64,000 nt of DNA from Oscillatoria princeps RMCB-10. GTDB lineage: Bacteria > Cyanobacteriota > Cyanobacteriia > Cyanobacteriales > Oscillatoriaceae. The stretch is taken from NCBI GenBank assembly GCA_019359235.1, contig JAHHHT010000004.1, positions 124,001 through 188,000 on the forward strand, in the 5' to 3' direction. Below, in pieces: positions 1 through 7,342 of the stretch (the first letter of the stretch is position 1; each line of letters opens with the position of its first letter). The notes below the pieces were generated by a model. The model did no database searches. It worked only from the letters and a program-made list of their open reading frames with translations, and was not told the DNA's origin. The translations under genes and the position numbers were made by a program.

Positions 1-1028
1 CGCCAGATGTCGAGACGGGATCGCCCTTGTCTGGAGCTCCTGTCGAAGAACCCACCGCAAGCGTTGGGGGAGGCGACAGCAACCTTCCAGCAGTTGGGGA
101 AGCCGCCCAAACTGCGCCAAGCGCCGTGACAGACCGGCACTTTATAGAAGTGTCCGAGGCGGAGATGGAGGAACGGCTGGCCAAACTGCAGCAGCAATCC
201 CCCCTGGTCAGCGTCCGAGATCTCCAGGTTGGCTTCCCGGTGCGGGGGATGTTTGGCGAAACGAAGCGCTACGCGATGGCGGTCAATGGCGTCTCGTTTG
301 AGGTTTTCCCGGGCGAAACCCTGGGGCTGGTGGGCGAGTCTGGCTGCGGCAAAACCACTTTGGCCCGCACGCTGATGCGGCTGCTCGAACCGATGAGCGG
401 GCAGCTGATTTTTGAAGGGCAAGACATCACCCACCTGACCGGCGTCCCGATGCGCCGGCTGCGCCGGGACATGCAAATCATCTTTCAAGATCCCTTCAGC
501 TCTCTCAACCCGCGCATGAAAATTGGGGAAGCGGTGATGGAACCGCTGGTGATTCACGGTGCCGGTGAGAGCAGCAAGCAGCGCCGCGAACGCACCGCTC
601 ACTTGCTAGAGCGGGTGGGGCTCAATCCCGACTGGATGAACCGCTACCCCCACGAATTTTCTGGCGGTCAGCGCCAGCGGGTGTGTGTCGCTCGCGCCTT
701 GGCGCTCAACCCCAAGTTCATCATCTGCGACGAGTCGGTTTCCGCGCTTGATGTCTCGGTGCAGGCGCAAGTGCTGAATCTGCTCAAAGAATTGCAGGGC
801 GAGTTTGGGCTGACTTACATTTTTATCTCCCACGACTTGAGCGTGGTCAAGTTTATGAGCGACCGCATCATGGTGATGAACAAGGGCAAAATTGAAGAAA
901 TCGGCCCCTCTGAGCAAATCTACCGCGAACCGCAACAGGCTTACACGCGCCAGCTGATTGCTTCGATTCCCACCGGCACCCCCGAACGCATTCAGCAGCA
1001 GCAAGCCCAGCGGTCTGTGGGATTTTAG
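1..1028 (+). CDS. Oligopeptide/dipeptide-type ABC transporter ATP-binding protein (5' end outside window)
   Basis: ATPase that powers import of a peptide-like solute at the cytoplasmic membrane. The frame is open from the window edge, so the true start is probably outside. A TTG at 27 is only the first internal candidate. Counting from it, a low-complexity linker (about residues 1-55) precedes one complete nucleotide-binding domain: Walker A GESGCGKTT at 103-111, signature FSGGQRQRV at 211-219, Walker B FIICDE at 231-236 and the switch histidine at about 269. The C-terminal extension after the H-loop (EEIGPSEQIYREPQQAYTRQ) is typical of OppF/DppF proteins. The linker suggests this could be the second half of a tandem-domain ATPase, which is inference. 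No permease gene is visible inside the window. A heptamer repeat begins at the stop codon. Confidence 0.9.
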   Translation, partial: PDVETGSPLSGAPVEEPTASVGGGDSNLPAVGEAAQTAPSAVTDRHFIEVSEAEMEERLAKLQQQSPLVSVRDLQVGFPVRGMFGETKRYAMAVNGVSFEVFPGETLGLVGESGCGKTTLARTLMRLLEPMSGQLIFEGQDITHLTGVPMRRLRRDMQIIFQDPFSSLNPRMKIGEAVMEPLVIHGAGESSKQRRERTAHLLERVGLNPDWMNRYPHEFSGGQRQRVCVARALALNPKFIICDESVSALDVSVQAQVLNLLKELQGEFGLTYIFISHDLSVVKFMSDRIMVMNKGKIEEIGPSEQIYREPQQAYTRQLIASIPTGTPERIQQQQAQRSVGF

Positions 1029-1110
1029 GGCATGGGGCATCGGGCATCGGGCATCGGGCATCGGGCATGGGGCATCGGGCATTGGGCATCGGGCATCGGG
1101 CATTGGGCAT
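1028..1110. repeat. Heptanucleotide tandem repeat (GGGCATC/T/G), about 11 units
   Basis: About eleven consecutive 7-bp units of the form GGGCATN start right at the stop codon of the ABC ATPase gene. The variable seventh base is C, T or G, so the array is imperfect. Four more loci in the window carry the same heptamer family. Long open frames on both strands here are artefacts of the 7-bp period. Confidence 0.9.
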
Positions 1111-1153
1111 TTCTCTCGTTCCCAGTCTCAGGCTGGGAACGCGGCTTTGTCGG

Positions 1154-1620
1154 CTCCGCCGACTTTCTCCAATCAGCAGATTTTCAGCGCAGTTTCCCGG
1201 TTTACGATTAAATGCTTGTCAAAGAAAGCCGAGTTTAGACCTGTTTTGTATATATGCTTTCTTCCGGAGATTACACAATTTACTCCCCAGGTGCAGGCCA
1301 GATGCCGGTGGCTGCCGCCAAGTCACGAGGGACGAATAAATTGTGGATTGTAATTATACACCAGATGCGTTTATTTGTCAAAAGCCGCTCCGCCGACTTT
1401 CTCCAATCAGCAGATTTTCAGCGCAATTTCATGGTTTACGATTAAATGCTTGTCAAAGAAAGCCGAGTTTAGACCTGTTTTGTATATATGCTTTCTTCCG
1501 GAGATTATAGAATTTGCTCACAGGCGCAGGCAAGAGGCCGGTGGCTGCGGCAAGGAAACGAGGGACGTGGCAATTGAGGATTGAGATTATACACCCCCTG
1601 ATTTTATTTGTCAAGGGCAG
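1154..1620. repeat. Tandem duplication of a ~234-bp non-coding unit containing reversed hairpin elements
   Basis: The block starting at 1154 is repeated from 1388 with an offset of 234 bp. The first 120 bp of each copy are nearly identical and the remainder is more diverged (for example 1276-1386 against 1509-1620). Each copy contains, at about 1217-1272 and 1451-1506, the reverse complement of the hairpin element found at 31162, 56907 and 57100. No protein-coding gene is recognisable. A GTTCCTCTGGGAAC hairpin follows at about 1638-1651. Confidence 0.85.
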
Positions 1621-1745
1621 ACGCAAAAATTTTTCTCGTTCCTCTGGGAACGAGAAAAAACCTTGGCGCTCTACCCTGCGGGAAGCCGCTGGCGCGTCTA
1701 AGGCGTCTTGGCGGTTCACCCGCCAAAAACCCAAATCCCTACCGG

Positions 1746-2582
1746 CTAACTAACAGCCTTTCGGTGAAAACTGAGAGCCAGCAGAGCTCGCCAAGCAAAC
1801 ACCGGCAGAGCGAGCATCCGCCGCCAGCGCCAGGGTTCTTGATACAGCCGGTACAGCCACTCGAGATTGTTGTTGCGCAGCCAGCCTGGGGCGCGGGTTT
1901 TAACACCGGCCCAAATATCAAAACTGCCGCCGACACCGATCCAAATTGCTTGCGGGCAGAGGTGCCGGTGCTGGACAATCCAAAACTCTTGGCGCGGCAC
2001 GCCCAGCCCCACAAAAATCACGCGCGGCTGCAGCTGTTTCAAAGTTTGGCAAAATTCTTGCTGTTGAGCCGGCTGCAGGAAGCCGTGCTGCGCCCCCACT
2101 ATCTTCAACCCCGGAACTTGCAGCTCCCACCGCTGCGCCGCCTTTTCTGCCACCCCCGGAGCTCCCCCATAAAAAAATACGGGGCACGCCTCCTCCAGTT
2201 GGCCAAGTTTGTGCAGCAGGCTCTCGCACAGCTCAATTCCCGGACAGCGCCGCACCTTTTGCCCAAGCAGCTGCAAGTAGAGCACCACACCGGCACCATC
2301 TGGCACAACCAGCTCAGCCTGACGGATGGCGCTCCCCAAAGCCGGATTCTCTGATGCCTGCACTGTCATTTCCGCATTGATCGTCACCACATGAGCTCCA
2401 AGCCCCTGCTGCAGGCGCTCTAGCAACCACCCCGGAGAGTCATCTAATAAGTGAACCGGCAGCCCCAGTACAGAAAATTCCCTTGGCACCTTTGACATCA
2501 TCAATTTTTTCACAGCCACACTCTCACCCATTATCCCGAAAGAGCGGTTTTCAGCAACCGGTTTGTCCGAGTCCATTTGCAC
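1746..2582 (-). CDS. WecG/TagA/CpsF family glycosyltransferase
   Basis: Transfers a sugar, in known relatives an N-acetylmannosaminuronate or similar residue, to a lipid-linked intermediate in cell-surface polysaccharide synthesis. The protein is about 250-278 aa, which fits the family. Family motifs are visible: HVVTINAEM, the acidic VVPDGAGVV segment, the glycine-rich FFYGGAPGVAEKA stretch, and VGLGVPRQEFWI followed by IGVGGSFDIWAG. The frame opens at a GTG at 2582 with an ATG two codons later (2576). Similarity to the family begins near residue 30, so an internal ATG pair (MMSKV) is an alternative start. No strong ribosome binding site decides between them. The gene stands alone, with repeats on its 3' side and a 490-bp gap upstream. 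Confidence 0.9.
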   Translation of the reverse strand: MQMDSDKPVAENRSFGIMGESVAVKKLMMSKVPREFSVLGLPVHLLDDSPGWLLERLQQGLGAHVVTINAEMTVQASENPALGSAIRQAELVVPDGAGVVLYLQLLGQKVRRCPGIELCESLLHKLGQLEEACPVFFYGGAPGVAEKAAQRWELQVPGLKIVGAQHGFLQPAQQQEFCQTLKQLQPRVIFVGLGVPRQEFWIVQHRHLCPQAIWIGVGGSFDIWAGVKTRAPGWLRNNNLEWLYRLYQEPWRWRRMLALPVFAWRALLALSFHRKAVS

Positions 2583-3072
2583 GTTTCTGCCCTGTGTCTC
2601 TAATTGCTTATTGGTAATTCGCGCTTGTCCGGGGTTTAGCCACTGGCTATTAGCCAGTGACCGGTGTCCCGGTCTGCGATCCGTCCGTCACGAGGTCAGC
2701 CCTTTTGACGGAGGGGGAAAGTTTTCTGATTGTAACGAGTTGACAGGTTAGGCTCTCTGCATGTTGAACCCATATCCTAAAAAACTTGACTAATTTCTAC
2801 AGTTAACCTAATCTTAATATTATTTGTATATTTGCCGAGTTCGATTCAAGGCAAACATAAAGTGGCCAGGTTTTTTGTGAAGATTTGGTAAAGCCGCTTT
2901 CGGGAGACGGATTTGCCGCCCACCGGCCTTGAATTAGGTTTCATTTACAACGGTACAAACTCACAAGCAGCAAGACTTCAGCCCGGGGGCATATTCTGCG
3001 CTGGCCTTCCGTCAGGCTGGAGAAAGACTACATCACAACTCACTTAGATTCCGGAAAGAACCGGTAAAAGAC
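2583..3072. other. Intergenic region between divergent genes
   Basis: No gene seen. It holds a short hairpin (CACTGGCTATTAGCCAGTG, about 2640-2658) and an AT-rich stretch at 2780-2870 with a plausible plus-strand promoter. The element GTTCGATTC near 2840 resembles a tRNA T-loop but has no tRNA fold around it. Confidence 0.6.
2786..2814 (+). promoter_or_regulatory. Candidate sigma-70 promoter upstream of the GH15-like pseudogene
   Basis: TTGACT at 2786-2791 and TAATCT at 2809-2814 are separated by 17 bp in an AT-rich segment. The spacing is ideal and both hexamers are near consensus. The leader to 3073 would be about 250 nt. Prediction only. Confidence 0.4.
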
Positions 3073-5407
3073 ATGTCGAAACCACCCGCCCAACTGCAAG
3101 CCCGTTTGGAGGATTACTACCGCCAGATATCGGGGGTGATTCTGAGGCGGCAAAACCCGATTACCGGGTTGCTGCCGGCATCCACGGCGATTAACGCCCA
3201 CGGCGACTACACCGACGCCCTCCGCGGACAGCGTTTACAGCACACTCGCCACTTGGGGGTTAGCCCTAGCTAACCGCAAAATCGACGATATCTTGGGTCG
3301 CACATTTGAGCTAGAGCAGAGCGTCGTCAAGCTGATGCGGGGGTTGCTGTTCTGCATGATGCGCCAAGCCGACAAAGTGGAGCGCTTCAAACAAACCCAG
3401 TCCCTTCTGGACGCACGCCAAGTACAGCACCGGCACCGGCGACGTGGTGGTGGGAGACGAGCAGTGGGGGCATTTGCAAGTCGATGCGACGTCTCTGTTT
3501 CTCCTGATGCTGGCTCAGATGACGGCATCAGGTCTGCACATCATCTACACCACGGATGAAGTCAACTTCATTCAAAACTTAGTCTATTACATCGGTCGCG
3601 CATACCGAACACCTGATTACGGAATCTAGGAGCGCGGCAACAAAATTAATAAAGGCAATCCAGAATTAAACGCCAGCTCGATTGGCATGGCAAAAGCACG
3701 GGAAGCGATGAGCGGCTTGGACTTTTTCGGCGCCCGCGGCTCGCAAGCCTCTGTCATCCACGTTTTGCCAGACGAAATTGCCCGCGCCCGCATGACTTTG
3801 GAGTCCCTTTTGCCGAGGGAATCGGTGTCAAAAGAAATTGACGCGGCGCTGTTGAGCGTCATTGGTTTCCCAGCCTTTGCTGTGGAGAGCGGTGAGCTGG
3901 TGGAGCGGACTCGCGGAGATATTATATTAATAAGCAGCAGGGGCGCTATGGCTGCAAGCGCTTTATGCGGGACGGGCACCAAACGGTTTTGGAAGACACT
4001 CACCGGCTGCACTACGAACCGTGGGAGCTGAAACAGTTTGAGAATATTGAGTGCGAGTGGCCACTGTTTTTCACCTATTTAGTTTTGGATGGCTTGTTTC
4101 GGGGCGACCGGCAGCAAGTACAATACTATCAGGAGCGGCTGGAGTCTTTGCTGGTTGAGCGAGATGGGTTGCGGTTGCTGCCAGAGCTGTATGGCGTGCC
4201 GGCGGAAAGCGTGAAAGCGGAGCAATTAAATCCCCACAGCCAGAAGCGCCGCCCCAACGAAAATATCCCGCTGGTGTGGGCGCAGAGTTTGTATTTGCTC
4301 GGGGAGATGCTGGATCAGGGGTTAATTGCTGTTGGGGATATCGATCCGCTGGGACGCCACCTGTGCGTGAGGCGCAATTTAATGCCGAATTTAATGCCGG
4401 TGGTGCAAATCGCGCTGCTGGCTGAAAATGAGGGTTTGCAAGAGGATCTGGCGGCGCAGGGGATTGCGGCGCAGACGCCGAAACAGCTGGAGCCGCTACA
4501 GGTGCGCCAGGCGACAGAACTCTCTGCGGCTTACACGCAAATTGGGCGCAATGATAAATTGGGCCTCACCGGCTTTCCCTGTGCGCCGGTTGCGCAGTCT
4601 CACGACTTCGCGGGTGTTTCAGATGCGGGGGGAGACGGTTGTTTTCCTGCCGGCTTTTTTGGATTTGCAGCAGTTTTACCTAACGCTAGACTACCACTTT
4701 ATGGTGGCTCAGATTAAACGGGAATTGGCTTACATTCACCGCCACTGGTGCCAGATTGGTCGCCCGACGGTGACTCTTTTGCTAACGGAGGCGATGCTGG
4801 ACTTTGGGGCTGAGGCTTTGCTGGATTTGATGCAGGAGCTGAAAACGGGGGAGTGCAGTGGGGTGCCGGTGAAGCTGGGGAATCTGAATCAGCTGGTGCG
4901 AACTGCAGGCACTGAGCGGATTGATTTTCTGCACGATTTTGAGTTCGCGCAGTCGCCGGTTAAAGATGCGGGTATTCGCGGGTTTGGAGGTTGATGAAGC
5001 ACTGCAAGGGGTTGGTGATTGGGGATAAGTTAGAGCGCCGCAACCGGCTGGACAGCGATTTGATGCTGTCGGAGATGACGCCGGGGGAGAATAATTTTGC
5101 CCTGCATGTGGAGCATTTGCTGAATAAGATTCAGGCTCCTCAGTACCGGCAGCTGAATATTGAGACGCTGGAAGAATTGGCGGCGATTGCTGAGCGCAAC
5201 CCGAATTTGCGCGTTGAGGAGTATATTGTGCTGGATGTTTTGATTGGGCATGCGGTGCGTCTGGCGTGGCTGGAACGCTTCCCGGAAAAGGGGAGCCGGT
5301 ATGATCAGGATAAGGCGGCGGCTTGGCGTGCGTTTTACGAGACATCTCCTTATGTCTGCGCGAGTTATGTTGTGAAGGCTTTCCGGTTCTTGACGCGGTT
5401 CGGATAG
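3073..5407 (+). pseudogene. Degraded glycoside hydrolase family 15-like (phosphorylase kinase alpha/beta-like) gene
   Basis: The pieces, read in changing frames, match the large cyanobacterial GH15-like proteins of roughly 1050-1080 aa. The N-terminus is at 3073 ([34 protein letters not shown]). The frame then shifts near 3218 and near 3410. A TGG-to-TAG nonsense codon lies at 3627-3629 inside YGI(W)ERGNKIN. Further shifts occur near 3925 and near 4580. At about 4970-4995 the text jumps from FAQSPVKDAG to HCKGLVIGDKLERRN, which in the family lie about 300 residues apart, so a large internal deletion is inferred. The C-terminus (SYVVKAFRFLTRFG) ends at 5407. No single piece would make a working enzyme. 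The many lesions are best read as decay. Sequencing error could explain single-base shifts but not the deletion. Confidence 0.88.
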
Positions 5408-5419
5408 CCGGTTGGGTTA

Positions 5420-5520
5420 AACCCCACCCCCCAACCCGTTCCCCGCTTGCGGGGAGGGGGAGAATTCTCGTTCCCAGGCTATGGGAAGCCTGCGTCGCAC
5501 CGTGGGGAACGCCCAAGTGA
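5420..5520. repeat. Two short inverted repeats after the GH15-like pseudogene
   Basis: A C/G-rich hairpin (CCCGTTCCCCGC...GGGGAGGGGG) at about 5425-5461 is followed by a CTCGTTCCCAGG...GGGGAACG element at about 5466-5510. Both belong to families repeated elsewhere in the window and could act as transcription terminators. Confidence 0.6.
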
Positions 5521-5665
5521 GGCTCTGCGTCACGTTTATCGTTCCTAAAATTAACCTAGCAGGGGGGGATGTTTGAGGTAATTTGGTGTAATGTGGGAGC
5601 GGGTAAATCTGTGCCTGCAGATAAGATAAGGCTGTGATTGCGCTCGTTTTTGGAGATTTATTGCA

Positions 5666-6224
5666 ATGCCTGTCATTCAGACGAAAAAAGGTAAATTATG
5701 GAAGGGTTTGAAAAAACTATTGACCGGCTCTCTTCTAGTCACCGGCACTGCTGTTGCGGTTTTCCCGAGGGTGCTGTCTCATCTGGCTTTTCCCAAGGAT
5801 GGCACCATCGTGAGCGGCTCCCTTAGTTACGGGCGGAAAAGCCCATTAAAATTATAGCGCAGAGGGGGCGTTAATTGCAGCTGAGGCGATTAAAGATTTG
5901 GGCAGCTTAAACACATTTAATTTCAAAAGAGTCCCCCTGGTGGTGATGGGTTATCCTCTGCCGCCCGCAGAGGTTGTTAAGCTGAGGGCTATTGTGGGGG
6001 GCGTCAGGGATTTATCCCACCCCAGCGATATTATAGCTTGTTTTCAGAGAGATGTTTTCCGATTTCCCGACTTCACTGATGTTGAAAACTGGTTTGTCAT
6101 CAATCCAGACTTCAAGGAATGTCTGGCTGCCGGCAGAATAACCTATCACAGTGAAGGAGCTTACATCCAGCAGTATTTATTGGAAATGCAAGAGAATTTG
6201 GAGAGGATTCACCGGCTCGATTGA
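5666..6224 (+). pseudogene. Unrecognised protein gene, probably split by a frameshift
   Basis: A 63-codon frame starts at the ATG at 5666, with GGAG about 10 nt upstream, and encodes a basic N-terminus followed by a hydrophobic segment (residues about 17-38) that could be a signal or membrane anchor. It stops at 5855-5857. An overlapping frame opens at 5850 without any ATG until 5946 and runs to 6224, reading AEGALIAAEAIKDLGS then KRVPLVVMGYPLPPAEVV. The lack of a start in the second frame and the protein-like text just after the first stop suggest one gene of about 180 aa with an indel near 5840-5865. I do not recognise the family. If the second part is translated alone, the ATG at 5946 would give about 92 aa. 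Confidence 0.45.
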
Positions 6225-7342
6225 TTGGGCTGCCGGCGACTGCATAAAATGATATCGTGTCCGGTTGCATCGCTGTTCTAAGACTGGGGCTCAGCTTCAC
6301 GCTGTCGCCGACCGGGGGGTTTTGGGGGCTCTGGCGGGTTTATGACTTCCGACATGCGACAAATATCTCTCTAGAACCGGCTCCCACAGCGATATATAGC
6401 AGTTCTAAATGATTGGCGCAACCGCTCTTGGCCCAGAACCCCGGTTTCTTAAAGAAACCGGGGTTCTGAAATTTACACGAATGTTTGAGACGCGCTATAT
6501 ATACAAAATCGGTGCAGCCGGAGATGCTGTCAGAAAAACAGCACCCAGAGGCCGGCCCCTTAGGCCAACAGGGTGTGGGCCTCACAGAGCTGGCCCGGAC
6601 AGCCCAAAAGCGCCGCCGCACGATTGGGGACAGGGAACGAATGCCGGTGCGGCAGTCAAGTAATATGAAGGCAGATGGAAAGGGAAGGGTTTTGGGGGCG
6701 TTGATTGAGGAAGCCAAACCGCTTAAGCGGGCTGACCGGCAATCGGTAGCGATAAGATATTCCTGACGCCACTCCACACACGACAGTAAACTTGTCCCCC
6801 AAGCGAAACTAAGGTAATGAGCCCACAGCAGCGCCGGCGAGCGCCGTTATCTAACCCTCCCCAAAGCCCTCAAAGCAGATGGAAGAGGGCCACAATTCTG
6901 GCGGCTCTCATCCGGCACAAGCCGGTCAAAAAGTCCCACTGGAGCGGATTGCCGGCCCTGAATACCAACCCGAGCGGTATTTCGCTCGAAAGCACGGCAT
7001 TCTTCAGCCCGCTGAGGAGAAGGAAGGGACAGTCCTGCCGGTGGCTCTCCATCTGGGGTGCGAGCTGGGTTCAGTCGCCCAATTGCGGTGCCGGCGGAGG
7101 CACCTAGCGAGCTCACTCCGCGATCGGGGCTGTGGGCCAGACATTGCGCCCAGTCCTCAAGGGCGATAAGTTACCGGGGGGGTAAGGCTCTCAAGCGAGC
7201 CGGGAAGTTAGAGCAACTGCGCTCCCGCATTCGTTCCCGCTCCGGAAACCGCCCCCAGTTGCGAGTAGAAGTGACATCTATCCGGGCATATTTGCTTGAC
7301 TTAAGGATCTCCATATCGAGGCAATATTTGACTGAACAAAAA
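6225..7342. other. Long gap with no recognisable gene
   Basis: Several overlapping frames of 80-96 codons exist on both strands but none shows a domain or motif I recognise. A palindromic repeat lies at 6435-6467. From 7058 to 7342 the plus-strand frame is continuous with the adenylate cyclase gene, so an N-terminal extension of up to 95 residues cannot be excluded, but that segment is arginine-rich and unlike the family. Confidence 0.5.
6435..6467. repeat. Palindromic repeat (AGAAACCCGGTTTCTT family)
   Basis: A 33-bp near-perfect palindrome in which the two halves, AGAACCCCGGTTTCTT and AAGAAACCGGGGTTCT, flank one base. It is one of nine copies in the window. Confidence 0.85.

Noticed and set aside
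606-1110. Long minus-strand frames rich in repeated Met-Pro-Asp-Ala-Arg-Cys units
   Set aside because: They are products of the 7-bp repeat read in successive frames, partly opposite the ABC ATPase gene, with no domain.
2830-2870. tRNA-like T-loop (GTTCGATTC)
   Set aside because: No matching acceptor, anticodon or D-arm could be folded around it.
6485-7169. Open frames of 80-96 codons between the unknown gene and the cyclase
   Set aside because: No family motif, no ribosome sites, and overlapping frames on both strands of equal length. A decayed gene remains possible but unsupported.
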